From: Blepharisma japonicum
Taxonomy: Eukaryota; Ciliophora; Heterotrichea; Heterotrichida; Blepharismidae
DNA length: 64,000 nt
Assembly (NCBI GenBank): GCA_949751835.1
Contig: CATKHK010000005.1
Coordinates: 372,001-436,000 of the forward strand
Direction: 5' to 3'
Part shown: positions 21,070 to 32,466 of the stretch, piece by piece
Position numbering within the stretch: position 1 is the first letter of the stretch
Layout: each line of letters begins with the position of its first letter
The notes under the pieces: generated by a model
What the model saw: only the letters and a program-made list of their open reading frames with translations
The model's database searches: none
Told to the model about the DNA's origin: nothing
Position numbers and translations under genes: made by a program

Positions 21070-21876
21070 ATGCAGGCTTTAAGTGCACCTTATCAATGCA
21101 AAGGTTGCCATATAAGCATCAGTTCTGAAGAATTCTTGATACATTGGGAGCCGAAATACATATTCTCTGTAGTGTAAGCTTTATTTAGTTCAAATGCAAA
21201 AATCGAAGCTGATAATAATGTTTCTTGCTCAGGTTGTGGAAAGTATCTAGGACGCAAAGAGGTAAAATTTTAAATCAGGGGTTTGCAATGGCACTTGGAG
21301 CCTAGTTTATTAAATTTGAAAAGTGTAGAGAAAGCAGAAGTGAACTTATTTTCTCTTAAGCTGCAAGACATGATGGACATCAGTGCAATGATTACGAGAC
21401 TTCTTGAAAATACTAAAATAGAGGTTAAGCAAAATGTGCTTCTAAAGAGTCAATTAAGGGGTTTTCAATATAGCTCAGAAACTGATTTGGTCTTACTACA
21501 TCATCGCTCAGAAGGCAGGCTGCTTTTGACTGATCGAAATGGATTCTATAACGATTTTTTAGCAAGCGTGTATAGATTCATGGAAGGAAGAGTACTAATT
21601 TTAATAACAAATATTGAAGAAAATCCACCTGAAGGAGCTTTGGTTTCTTCAGAAATATATGAATTATCTAAATTTGGAGACCAGCCAACTATAGGAATTT
21701 TAGGTGAGATGGGAAAAGTCGTGTGCTGGAAAAGCTCACCTTCAGAGTATCAAATTAACCATATAAGAGAAAGTATTGTGAGATCTGCCTTTTATAGAGA
21801 ACCTGCTAATTATACAAGATTGCCAGAAGCTTATCATCCTTCAGCCTCAAATAAGTTTAAGTGTTCATTACTATAA
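21070..21876 (+). CDS. Zinc-ribbon gene, at least two exons, with unresolved in-frame TAA
   Basis: Exon 1 starts ATG at 21070 and joins exon 2 through a 15-nt intron (21174-21188). Exons 1-2 encode two CxxC pairs (CKGC near residue 10 and CSGC near 50, followed by GKYLGRKE), a layout like the Yippee/Mis18 zinc-binding fold. The same frame continues at 21274-21876 with about 200 further coding-like residues (LQDMMDISAMITRLLENTKI, then VYRFMEGRVLILITNIEENP) and ends CSLL, a possible CaaX prenylation box. The two parts are separated by a single in-frame TAA at 21271. GTAAAATTTTAAATCAG (17 bases) lies over it, but removing 17 bases breaks the frame. Either an atypical intron, two genes, or a sequence error is possible. 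Confidence 0.55.
21174..21188 (+). other. 15-nt intron (phase 2)
   Basis: GTAAGCTTTATTTAG in the zinc-ribbon gene. Retention gives TAA directly after the donor G. Removal keeps the frame through the second CxxC pair. Confidence 0.8.
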
Positions 21877-22151
21877 TAAAACTTTAATCTCTTTTTCAAT
21901 GATGCTTAATAAAGATATATTATGAAATTATATATAAGCAATATGATGGTGATTTGAGAGAGATTCGGTTTAAGCATTATATAATATAATATTATGGAAA
22001 ATTAATAAATTAGTAAGACTAAGCAAGAATGTTTTTTCTTAATATAGGAATAGGATTTTAAAATGATTTTCTTTCCAATTAGAGGTATTTCAAATTTCAA
22101 TAAATTAGTCTGTGCTATCGCATTGATGAAAAAACTGATAATTCTGATAAG
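21877..22151. other. Intergenic, AT-rich
   Basis: No supported coding frame, RNA gene or repeat was seen between the zinc-ribbon gene and the remnant that follows. Confidence 0.5.
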
Positions 22152-22460
22152 TTAATGCATTAAACTTATATTTAAAGCAAGAAGAGTCAAATCTTGAAAG
22201 CAATATTCAAAATATAAATAATCAGTGTTAATACAGTAAGAATTATTACTGAATTCTCTACTGACTTTATTTAATCTCTTAGTTTCATATTCATCAAATA
22301 ATTGTAAAACTGTTTTATATCCACAGTCTTTAGGTACAACTCTCAAATAATTATTTTAAACAAATAATTTAAATATCCAGCAATTTTCATACCTAAAAAT
22401 GTGCTTATTTATGGCTTTTTCAAATAATTCCAAATAATCAATAAATTCTATAATCTTTAA
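22152..22460 (-). pseudogene. Possible decayed or incomplete gene fragment
   Basis: On the minus strand two open segments share one frame: 22460-22359 (34 codons, IIEFIDYLELFEKAINKHIF) and 22355-22152 (67 codons with LRVVPKDCGYKTVLQLFDEY, then KRLNKVSREFSN). They are separated by a single TAA at 22358-22356. Neither has an ATG start. The text resembles F-box or helical-repeat protein segments, loosely like the F-box gene at 12-14 kb, but no convincing alignment was possible. A retained 15-nt intron does not fit the break. Remnant status is an inference. Confidence 0.3.
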
Positions 22461-22644
22461 TTAACCGTTTTTTCTAAGGCAAATAGACTTATATGTTATT
22501 AAATTTAAATATATTTTTTTTTAGAAATTGTAACAGTCCCATTGCTTTCCTTTTACTTTCTATATTACTTAACTTTGCCTTTAATCTTGCAAAAAATCTA
22601 TTTTATCTATTTAAGTTTAAATATCACAATTTGACTATAAATAA

Positions 22645-23010
22645 ATGAATTGCTTTATAGTTTGCATCAAAGCAATTAAAAAGAAGTCAACGAAGCAAAT
22701 TCTGCCAAAACCTGAAGAAACGTCTAATTCTCCAAGTTCGCAGACACCAAATAACATAGAACACTCGAGGTCTCTTAGCTTAATCTCGATTCTTTCAGAC
22801 TCAAGCAAACTCCCCGATGACAGCGTTGATTTAAGCAGTCATGTTCCTTATGTCCAAAGAAAAAGACCTAAGGTTTATAATTTAAGAAATAATTCAATCA
22901 CAGTCCGACACACAAAAACAAATGAAGTAGTTTCTAACCAAAAAACCAGGTTTATCAGAATTCTTAAAAATTGTCCATCCCCTCAGTCAACTGTTCAAGT
23001 GAAAAATTAA
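22645..23010 (+). CDS. Hypothetical 121-residue protein
   Basis: A continuous frame from ATG at 22645. The start MNCFIVCIKAIKKKS is hydrophobic, has two cysteines, and is followed by lysines, which could be a lipid-modified membrane-tethering N-terminus. The rest is low-complexity, serine/proline-rich (SLSLISILSDSSKLPDDSVD) and ends basic. No domain was recognised. Medium-low confidence that it is translated. Confidence 0.5.
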   Translation: MNCFIVCIKAIKKKSTKQILPKPEETSNSPSSQTPNNIEHSRSLSLISILSDSSKLPDDSVDLSSHVPYVQRKRPKVYNLRNNSITVRHTKTNEVVSNQKTRFIRILKNCPSPQSTVQVKN

Positions 23011-24003
23011 TGTATTTTAAATTAATATAATTGAATTTTAAAAAAGCGGAAAAATTTGGTTATTTGCTATTTTCCTTAGTTCTGATAGCTTTATGATTAT
23101 TAGCTCTTTTCAATTTTATAAAACAAATAAATGGTGTAAGGATTTTTATCTTTGGACTGGTTGGGTTTTGCCATTGTTTTATCATAATTTATTCAAATAT
23201 TTCAGCAATTGAATAAGATTTTCAATAAACTTGAAAGCTTGGTTTATTGATATCTAAATTTAATAATTTTAATTTTTTTTCTATGTATTTTTTGTAGTAT
23301 TTAGTCTAAAATATTTTTTAGATATTAGAATAATAATCAGAAGTAGCATAGATTTGCAATTAAATTATAAAATTATTATAAATGAGTCAGCCAGATATAC
23401 CTTTTATATAAAATGCATTTTTCTTCATGTATGCAATCTATATTAAATAAATTTTAATTTAAAAAAGATTTTAATCTTTTCTAGAAAATAAGATATACAA
23501 TTTATATTCCATAAGGATAAATTTAACTACTCACATTGCACATTTACAATATTTATTTATTTTATATTGTCAGCATCATCATATGAAAGATCTCTCAAAC
23601 TCGATTCTAATTTATTTCTTGCACTATTCTAACTTCAATATATGGAGTATGCAGCGTTATATATTTATTTATTATATGAAAACTTTTGTGTTTGCAAAAT
23701 ATGATGTTTTAGTTAAAATAACTCTAAGTACAGATCGATGATGCAATTTTATTCATTATTTTTAAATCCTCATTGCCACTTGGATATGATAATTACAATT
23801 ATTATTTTTATTAATAATAGTTAATATTGAAACAAAAATGTGTTTAAAAGCAAGCATAAAACAACAATACATCATATTTCTCGTTAAAATATATTTTTAT
23901 ACATAAGAATAAATTCCCTATAATTTTAATCATAATTACAAAAACAAATTAAAAACCATAATTACACAAGTCAATATAAATGCCTTCTTCCTAAAAAATA
24001 TAA
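23011..24003. other. About 1 kb gene-free AT-rich DNA
   Basis: The largest empty stretch of the window. The only notable item is a hydrophobic plus-strand frame without ATG at 23031-23216 (FGYLLFSLVLIALWLLALFN), which is likely chance or a relic. No RNA gene, tandem repeat or terminal inverted repeat was recognised by eye. Confidence 0.5.
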
Positions 24004-24537
24004 ATGAATGATACTCTCAATAAAGAAATTTCACTACGGAAAAATGAAATATCTCTGAGTCCAAGTAATCTAATTATTTTATCTCCCAAAGACCAAAAAC
24101 CTCAAAGAGTAAAGGTGAAAATCACAACTTATTATGCCCATAGAGATAGGTTAAAATCAGATAAATTTATGTCACTAAACTCTAGTCCAAAATCATCTCA
24201 AGAAAAATCAAATGGATTTTATAAATTATGCAACAGCAATGATTCAACCCCTAAAGCAGCTGAAAAACCTTTTAAATTTCCAAATTTGCCTATTTCTCTG
24301 TCAAATAAAGTTATAAAAAAGCATAAAAATTATAAGCTCCAAAATGATGAAAATATGCTTGCTCGAGGTACAAGTTTAAAAATTCTGCCAATTATAGTGT
24401 CTAATTCGAAGCCGAGAGTGGTTAAGAACGAAATTAACGATAAAAGCTTAGGAAATTCACCGAATAAGAGATGGATTTATTCAAACTTTTCTTCTGCAAA
24501 TTCCATTAAAAGTGCTGCAAAATTGCAAACGGAATAA
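24004..24537 (+). CDS. Hypothetical basic protein, 177 residues
   Basis: A continuous frame from ATG at 24004 to TAA. It is serine/lysine/asparagine-rich, with phrases such as RVKVKITTYYAHRDRLKS and IKKHKNYKLQNDENMLARG. No domain, signal peptide or membrane helix. Composition is like that of other low-complexity ciliate proteins around it (18365 and 38046 genes). Function unknown. Confidence 0.6.
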   Translation: MNDTLNKEISLRKNEISLSPSNLIILSPKDQKPQRVKVKITTYYAHRDRLKSDKFMSLNSSPKSSQEKSNGFYKLCNSNDSTPKAAEKPFKFPNLPISLSNKVIKKHKNYKLQNDENMLARGTSLKILPIIVSNSKPRVVKNEINDKSLGNSPNKRWIYSNFSSANSIKSAAKLQTE

Positions 24538-24780
24538 CTTTTTTAAAAAATAAGAGTATTGGATGAAATAATAGAAGCTGAATAATTAAGTTAATTATAA
24601 TAATATATATAAAATTAAAAGAAAGTTCGATTGAATAATTAATCTTACTTATTTGATACTTTCTAAGTTTTAGAGGTGATTTTATTTATCACAATATCAC
24701 TTTTGCTATTAAAAGCTGCCTTTTTAATTGATTTTATAATTAATTAATTTATGTTGTAGCAAATAAATATATTAATCCTT

Positions 24781-27543
24781 ATGGCTAAGGGAAAATTGCA
24801 AAAGAAGCTTATGTGCAAGACTCTTGGTCCAATGATATTAGGAATGATTTGCACTGTCTTTATTTCATATATTCCTTTTTACTTACAGTACCCTTCTTGG
24901 ATCGATTCAATTACAGACAAAATGCTAAATGATCAACAAAAAACTTTGCTTCAATTAGCTAACAACTTAGCCTCATCTACAGGGTGATCTTTACAATATC
25001 CTGTAAATTTTGTCCTTTTAATGAAAACTCTTATAGAAGACTATTATAGTGGAATCCTAAAAGTAAAATCAGATTTCAATTCTGGGAATAATTATGTGAA
25101 TGCTAGAGCATTTGCTTTTGGAGAATTAGAAGGGTTTGACAATAAAACTGTGTATTATGACTATTCTATGTGATATTTAGGTCCACATCTTTTAAAAACT
25201 AGTGAGCTAGACTCAGCGCAGCTTCTTGAACTCAATACTTCAGGGGTTTTCGATTCGTTTTTGAAACCAATTGCATTGCTTAAAGCAAATTATTCAGGAA
25301 TTTTAGATGTATCTTATATTGCGTGGGATCAGGAAGGCTTATTTTATATGCAGCCACTTGGATGAGAAACATACTATGTGGATTTTGAGCAAAAAAACTG
25401 CTCTTATATAAATGAAACTGAATCTTACTACGATCCAAGGTGTAGATTTTGATACAAGGCTCTCCAGAACAGCACAAATCAGAATTTAGCTGTTATTAAT
25501 AAGCCTTACGTGTTCGCAAGTGGAGCTTTAGGACAAACTGTATGTTCAGGCTATTATCCAGATAAAGAGCTTGAAATTGCTGGCTGTATTGACTATTTAT
25601 TAGAAAATATAAAAAAAATCCTAGAAGTTGTGAATATTCCTGGCTCAAAATACGCATTTGCGGTCACCACTGATGCAGTCCCATTTATCCACCCTAAGTT
25701 AAATACAAATGCTTCTGAATTGCCATCTATCCAAGAACTTGAATTTGGTGCTGATAACCTTGATTCCTCTGAGTGCGGAAAATTCAATGATACTATTTTT
25801 ATAGATCTACAAGGAGATCGAGCTTTAACTTCAACTTATGACGTTCAACAGAAAAAATATTTAATTGCTATAGCACCAATTAATTTAACGATGGGGATGG
25901 ATGGGACCATTGAAAGGATTGGAAGCATAGGTATTAGGCTTGCTGAAGAGTATATGACTGCCAATTTTAATGATTTAAAGGACTCGTTAAAAAATATTAT
26001 TTATATTGAAGGAATTGTTCTTATTTTTGTACTCACTGGGATTTTGATTATGTGCTGGCTGTTGACACGATGAGTTACTGAACAGATCGTGAGACCGATG
26101 GATGATTTATTGGAAATACTTGATAGGATGATGAATGGAGATTTGGATGTCGACATCGAAGATCACTATCAAGTTTGCTCACAGGAACTGACAAGCTTGT
26201 ACTCAGTTTTTGGAAAGCTTAAAGTAGTTTTGAGATTTAGAGAAAAGGTCTATTTTTCTGAGGAATCTAGAGCAGTAATGAATTATGCGCAGGCTTTAGC
26301 TTTGTTTAACGAATTTCGGAATATAAAAGGTGCTGGAATCTGCTATAATAACCTTGGAACCATTCACTTCAAAAACAAAAGATACTACCAAGCTGCTGAA
26401 TGCTTTGCTAAAGCTTTAGAATGCGCAGAAATGCTTAACCAAAGCAATGAATTGATAATAAAAAGAAAACATCTACTAGCCAAAGCACTACTACATACAA
26501 AAAATAATGATAGAAGAGCAGTGAATTTATTGCTAGATATTGCAGACAGCTATAAAACTGATACAGATGATTATTCCAAACTTGTATCCTGTCTATTAGA
26601 AGTAGCAGAAGTTTTAATCAAGAATTGAGGAGAAGGTAGGCATCAGCTTATAGAAGCTGAAGGTATTTTAGATAGAGAAGGGACGTTTTCGATCCCCAAA
26701 AATATATTATATGAAAGATTGCTGTATTGCAAAGGTTTATTGCTTGTGAAGCAAAAAAAGCTTAAAGATGCTTGCAAGACTTTCACAGAAGCATTAGAAA
26801 TCAATACAGATTATGATCCTGACGTGAGAAAATGCTGCCTAGAAGAGTTGCTAAAAATCTTCAAAGAGCACAATCAGCCGACTTTTCAAATAGAAGAGCT
26901 TCTTGAAGACTTTGAAGACCCTCCAAAAGACATAGTATTTGTCCTGGATTACAGTCTTTCCATGAATGGCAGCCGAATTCAAAAAGCGTTAAATAGCATT
27001 ATCAATGTGATCGATGAGCATGTTAGACCAATTGATAAAATTGGCTTCATCATTTTCAACAAACAATGTGAAGTTGTATTTAATCTCACCCACAGAGGAA
27101 ATGATCCTTCTCATTTAAAATCTCAAATTATGAGATGGGACAGTCCTAAAGGTGGCACTGCATTTTATGATGCAATTATGTTAGCTTTGGAAGAATTCCA
27201 AGCTTATAGGTCACAAAGCATGTCAATGCTGCCGTTTGAAGATGTATGCAAAAAAATATCAAAGAGGATACAATGGATAGTGGCACTAACAGATGGAGAA
27301 GATAATGCTAGCAAAACACCTTATTTAAAACTAAAGAAAAAGCTAAGAAAGTCTAAAGCAAATTTGGTAACTATTGGCCTAAATTTAAGCAGAACTGTTA
27401 TGCCAATTATTGCTAACTTGTGCGAAGCCACTGCAAAAGGAATTTTTATTGAAAGTGCATCCCTGGCAGATTTAGACTTAGCCTTTAAAACGTTGATTTC
27501 TTTAGTGGCTTGTAACATGCAAACAATAGAAAGTCTGGATTAA
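24781..27543 (+). CDS. Membrane receptor with Cache, HAMP, TPR and VWA domains
   Basis: A 920-residue protein in one frame once six TGA codons are read as Trp. Order: cytoplasmic basic start; TM1 about 15-37; an extracellular sensor to about 405 with a double-Cache signature (SYYDPRCRFWYKAL, then NKPYVFASGALGQTVC); TM2 407-430 (IEGIVLIFVLTGILIMCWLL); HAMP linker 432-490 (IVRPMDDLLEILDRMMNGDLDV); TPR repeats about 520-700 (GAGICYNNLGTIHFKNKRYYQAAECFAKALE); and a von Willebrand A domain from about 718. The VWA MIDAS is intact: D723-Y-S-L-S, GGTAFYD and ALTDGEDN. Cache and HAMP are bacterial-type signal input modules. Here no kinase or cyclase follows; output seems to go through TPR and VWA protein interaction. 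Probable ligand sensor at the cell surface. Confidence 0.88.
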
Positions 27544-27559
27544 ATGTAATTATATTAAT

Positions 27560-28404
27560 TATGATCTGAGCCATTGTATATAAGTTTTTATATAATTCTG
27601 GCTAGAGTTAATGGTTTGTCGCACCTGGAATAGTTCTATTCTTTTTCAGTGCTAACCATTTATGCCATAATATCTTCAGCCTATCAAAGTACTGTTATAT
27701 TTGGCCAGGATCATTAATAAAAACGTCCGTATTAAAAATAGCAGTAAATTCTGTCATGTTTCTAGAAATACATTGAAATTGTATTAAATTATTGATTCCT
27801 TTTATAGAATCCGCTCAGTTTTGGCCACTGATATATAAACTTGCTTATCGAAGTTTGAAAAATCTAATATGACCTCACAACTGCTGGGGTGCCCCTGCTG
27901 TTACTAAGCTTTGAATCTTTGCTGTGAATCCATGCGCTTAATACTATTGTATATTTCCTTTTAAAATTACCCATTTAGAAGAGATGCTGATATTCTTTAT
28001 TTCTTGCATTGGATATTCATGCATCAAAATAAAATTTGACGATATCATCTAAAGCTCGACCTTCATTTGAAAAATTTATTGAAATAATCCATCTTGCTTA
28101 TAGGGATTGATGCTCCATAAAGGTTATTCAAGCAGCAATCTTGCAATATTTTCTTTAGTCACTTGCAATGGAAATAAAGATTAGTTTTTGGGGTTATTCG
28201 ATTGCATCGACCTTTCCACACAAATATAAAATATTGATCCATTAGCCACCTTCCGATAATCATTTATCACATTGTATTTTTATAAGAAAACTCCAATTTC
28301 TTATGAGGAAATATGGAACAATCCACAGTCTTTGTATCATAAATCATCTCTAGAGTGAAATTTTGAGAATCCACAAGACCTGGAATCACAAAAAATAAAG
28401 GCAT
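27560..28404 (-). pseudogene. Possible decayed protein-coding gene
   Basis: The minus strand opens with ATG at 28404 and a signal-peptide-like start (MPLFFVIPGLVDSQNFTLEM) that runs 46 codons to TAA at 28264. Beyond it, coding-like text continues in changing frames with TAA/TAG stops (INDYRKVANGSIFYICVERS; LFPLQVTKENIARLL; ALDDIVKFYFDAWISNARNK; ISVAKTERI). No set of 15-nt introns restores a frame. It lies between two intact plus-strand genes and is divergent from the C2 gene. It could be a decayed secreted or membrane protein gene. Evidence is by eye only. Confidence 0.35.
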
Positions 28405-28416
28405 TATTATAACAAA

Positions 28417-29736
28417 ATGGAATTTTACCCAAACTTATTCGTCAGGATCCTCAGTTTACAAGATGTAAAGGTTGTAGAAAAAGAAAAATGCTATATTGTC
28501 TTAAAGCTTGGAGCACAAACTTTTTATTCAGGAACTTTTCAAATGAAGGAATATACAGAAATCAACCAAAGCTTCGGTAACTTATATGCAGATGTCAAAT
28601 TTACACATTCGAAAGCTGTTCTTTTTATATATCGCAAGTCTCTACTCACTGCTGACTTTTTGGTAGGTCAAGGAGAAGTGCACTTGGAAGCAGAGCAATT
28701 CGGGAATCATATGGTAAAAATTTACAATCATAATAATTGCGAATTTTTTGGGACTCTTTCTATACAGGTTACACTGAAAACAGAAGGCTCAGCTATAGAT
28801 TCTTTGTTCTCAATGGTAGAAGATAATAAAAAGCAAGGATTAAGCCCAATTAAGATGGGAGACAATCTTAGGCAATTTGTTTTTACTATTACCCCGGTAG
28901 TGAATCTACATTATTTTATAGTTGATGTATATACGTGAAGGAATCCCTTATTATCAGCATTTGTGTGCTGTCTCATTTACCTTTTAAACCAAAATTCTGC
29001 CTGAATTCCTGGGCTTTCTATTATGCTAATTTGACTTTGAATGATGCATTCTGCTATGAAAAAGCATCGTAGTAACCCGCATACCAATGATGCACAATTT
29101 GCTAAAAATTTATTATTTATTCAAGAATTTATGGGAAATATCATAGTCGTGTCAGATGTAGCAAACAAATGAATTGAAAGAATTATTTATTGGTCAGATC
29201 CAGAGTGTGCAAAAAAATTTCAAAAGCTGATAGAAATTCTTTTTATTCCGACACTTATATTTGGATATTATTTTTCAGTTTTAAATTTTATACCTTATAT
29301 TTTGATATGGTCGATTATTGTGAAAAGTCCTTTTCTTAATGCAGCTATAAATATAGTGGTTTGTAGATTGAAAACCAAAGCTGATGTTATAATTAGTGCT
29401 TCAATAAATAAACAGGAAGAAAAGCAAGAAGTTAAGCAAGAGGACCAAAGAGTCTATAGAATTTATGAAAACCAGAGATTATGACTTGGAAAATGGAAAG
29501 ATTTTACATTACCTACAGAAAGAAAAAACTGAAGTGATGCAAATGGAGAAGCCATGACTCGAGAATCAGTTTTAGTACCCCAAGGCTGGAAATGGGTAGA
29601 TGAATGGCATATAGACAGCATCTTAATTACAGATTGGGAGTATGCCACTGATTTTACCAAACAATTTCATCCGCAAAAAGAATTCTTTGATTTGGTTAGA
29701 AGAAGATGCTGGATACGTCATGCCACAAAGGAATAA
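28417..29736 (+). CDS. C2 / transmembrane / dysferlin-domain membrane protein
   Basis: A 439-residue protein with nine TGA=Trp codons. Residues 1-125 form a C2-type domain (LFVRILSLQDVKVVEKEKCYIVLKLG, then TADFLVGQGEVHLE). Two hydrophobic regions follow at about 170-205 (PLLSAFVCCLIYLLNQNSAW) and 275-310 (LIEILFIPTLIFGYYFSVLN). The C-terminal part is a dysferlin (DysF) domain, with paired tryptophans and the signature WKWVDEWHIDSILITDWEYA ending in DLVRRRCWIRHA. DysF domains occur in dysferlin/ferlins, peroxins Pex23/Pex30 and TECPR1. C2 plus hairpin plus DysF suggests an ER or peroxisome membrane-contact or remodelling protein. Orthology is not certain. Confidence 0.8.
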
Positions 29737-29753
29737 TTTAAATTAATATATTT

Positions 29754-31382
29754 TTAATTTTCTCCTAGCACTCTAAGTGCAGTTTCTATAATCTTTTTGT
29801 TGTACTTTGCTTCAGCAGGGGAAAACTGAGTTTCTCTGAGCTCTTTTTCTTCTTTATCTTTCATTTGCTGGCTTAGAGCTTCTCTTAAGTCTTTTTGTTT
29901 TTGCATTTTCATGCTAAGTTTTTCTTTTTCTTCATTAATAAATTCTATTTCTCTATCATTTATTTCTTTTCTTGTTTTTCTTAGGCTTTCTTCTTCTTCA
30001 CGCTTTTTTAAAGCTTTTTCTTCCATATGCTGGCTAAGAATCTTCAAATTTTCTAATTTTTTCCTAATTTTTCTGTCCTTCTGTAATAATTTTTCTCTAA
30101 ATAACATTTACGAATTTTCTTCTTTTCTATTTTTTCTTGCTTGCTCTTCTTCATGTCTTCTTATTTCTCTTTCATACTCAAGCAGACTTATAGCGGGTCT
30201 GTGCTGCATATATTTTACCAGTTTACTCAATCTTTCTTCATCATTGGCCTTATCCATAAGGGTCTTCACAAAATCAGCTCTTTTGTTTTCATTTTCAATG
30301 ATTTTTTTGCTTGACTGATCCAGCAAAAATTTTTCCAGTTCAATATCCTTTAGCTTCGCTTCTTTTCGTTTTCATTCTTTTTCTTCAGCTAAAATCTTTA
30401 ATTCTTCTGCGTTTCTTCTAAGTCTTTCAGCCTTGATTTCTTTTCAAGCATTTTCTTCTAAGGTGTTGATTTCCCAGGATTTTTTTATTTTTTCAGCATC
30501 AAGCTTGCTTTGGTGTATCCTTATCCTTTGCTTTTCCATTCCTTCTTTTATGATATTTTCATTGGCTGCATTGTTTTCATTAATTAACTGCCTTTTAAAA
30601 ATCCTTTTATCTCTTTCCGTCTTGTAGAATTCACTAACACTTTTGTCAAGGTCTTCTTTATAGCTCAGCAATTCTTGTTTTTCTTTTTCTTTGGCTTCTT
30701 TAACTGCGTTCATTTGTTCTAATAGCTCTTTAGAATAGGACTTTTTTAATTCTTTATTCTTAATTTTTTTGGATTTTTGCTCATTCTCATACATGATTTG
30801 GTCTGCCTTCGTAATCTTCTCTCATTGATTGCTTAATCTTCTTTTTCTATGAGGGCTTTTGCTCAAACCTGTAAATCTATCTTCTTCAGAAAAGCCAAGA
30901 GATAAAGGATTAGAAGTTTTAAAAGGGCTTGGAAACTTTTCAGCTTTCGAAATGGTTTGACTTTGATAAACAGAAGTTTGATACTCAGGCTTATTTACTG
31001 ATACAACCGAAACTACTTCTCTGAATTTTGGAATGGATGGCGACTTTCTCATTAAAGAAATTTCATTCATAGGTGTCTTAATAGGTATTAAAACCAGTTT
31101 AGGAGTCTTAGACGAAGGTCTAATTGATTTAGGAGTCAATTCTTGAGATAAAAATATTTTGTTTGTTGGAGATAAACTTAACCTATGCTTTGATGCTGGA
31201 ATTCCTAATCTCTCAGTGATTTTCCGCTCCAAATATTCTGAATCTTCTACGGAAAAGGTTGATATATTTTTGCAATAATTTCTAATTACATTGGAGATTA
31301 TTTTGCGATGTGAAGAATTGCTTCCAAATTTTTTCAACAACTTACTTATAAACTCCTTTAAAGCTTCATCTTTGTTGCTCAT
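29754..31382 (-). CDS. Coiled-coil protein (possible ciliary TPH-like), one intron
   Basis: 537 residues after removal of the 15-nt intron 30097-30111, with TGA=Trp near 30822, 30444 and 30374. The first 185 residues are serine/proline/lysine-rich (LSLSPTNKIFLSQELTPKS). The remaining 350 form an almost continuous, strongly charged coiled coil (LKKSYSKELLEQMNAVKEAKEKEKQELL, MEKQRIRIHQSKLDAEKIKK, LEYEREIRRHEEEQARKNRK). This resembles trichohyalin-plectin-homology proteins such as CFAP45/53 and MNS1, which line axonemal microtubules, but such similarity is weak in coiled coils. It is convergent with the C2/DysF gene. Confidence 0.75.
30097..30111 (-). other. 15-nt intron (phase 2)
   Basis: On the minus strand, GTAAATGTTATTTAG. 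Retention gives TAA next to the donor. Removal joins two coiled-coil exons in frame. Confidence 0.9.
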
Positions 31383-31778
31383 TAAAATCGTTAATATAGT
31401 TCCTAATTACAAAAATAATAGTAAATTTTCAATATGATTTGATAGATGACATTTATATCTAATGATTTTAGATTGATTTTTTTTATTTAAATGATCTTAT
31501 ATGTCATATCAAATTAATATTTTCGGAAAATAAAATAATGGCTCAATTAATATAAATAATTCATCAAGTCGATATGTATCTTTCGTTTTTTTCTAAGACT
31601 TGGAGGGTTTTTATGACTTTTTCTATATAATTCTCATGAATGAATAATTTATTTTCTCTAATTTCTAAAAGTTATTAGATGATAACAAGAATTGTTATTG
31701 CTCTAAAATCTTTAATTTATTTGCTCATTTCCCAAATCTATTGATCTAAATAACAAAATTTATTATTAAATATAATAT
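31383..31778. other. Intergenic, AT-rich
   Basis: Divergent spacer. No coding frame, RNA gene or repeat was seen. Confidence 0.6.
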
Positions 31779-32312
31779 ATGGCAGGCAAAAAAGAAATTC
31801 GTAGCATTGACGATATTCCATCACTAAACGAGCTCATAGATAAAAACGTACAAAAAGCACACCATTTAGCAAGAAGAGGAAAAACTGCAATGGAAATTAA
31901 TGCAATTTTAGAAACCAAAAGCTCGATTATCAAAAATTGCTTGTTTAAAAATTTTGTTTACCTTGAAGATTCAGATAAAATGCTTATAGATAATGCATGC
32001 TATAGGTATCTAGCAATAGGTATAGGGACTCTTTCATTTTCGATAGGAACAAACATAACATTAGGAAGGATCACTAAGGGGAAAATATATAATTATAATA
32101 GGCCTTGAAGATGGGGATTTAGAACAATTCTTTTGACTGCACCCCTTCTTTTGTTTTCAGATTATGCTTATCAAGCATATACAAGAGTTTCTTTATATTT
32201 AGAAGATAAATACTCTGAAAGAGTCAAGGAATATATGAAAACTGAGGATCCATTATCTTTAAACCCAAAATTTTACCAAGAAAATCCAGATTTTAAACAA
32301 AAAGCAAGCTAA
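31779..32312 (+). CDS. Small membrane protein, hypothetical
   Basis: 177 residues with one TGA=Trp (32106, RPWRWGF). Two hydrophobic segments, about 70-95 (YRYLAIGIGTLSFSIGTNIT) and 110-130 (FRTILLTAPLLLFSDYAYQA), are framed by a charged N-terminus and an acidic/basic C-terminus rich in charged and aromatic residues (LEDKYSERVKEYMKTEDP). No known family. Similar in size and plan to the gene at 45807-46217. Might be an organelle membrane protein. Confidence 0.7.
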
Positions 32313-32466
32313 TTAAATCCACATTAAAATCTTAAATCATTATTTCAACTAATTTTCATGCTAATATTGCTTTAAAAAATTTTATAATAATCTTATTAAA
32401 TTTCAAGATAATTTGTAAGTAATAAATCTAAATCTAAAACGATTTGACAATATTTGTTTGGTCAAT

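Noticed and set aside
23031-23216. Hydrophobic open frame resembling a membrane protein
   Set aside because: It has no ATG, begins directly after a stop, and AT-rich DNA easily yields hydrophobic frames. No intron can connect it to a start.
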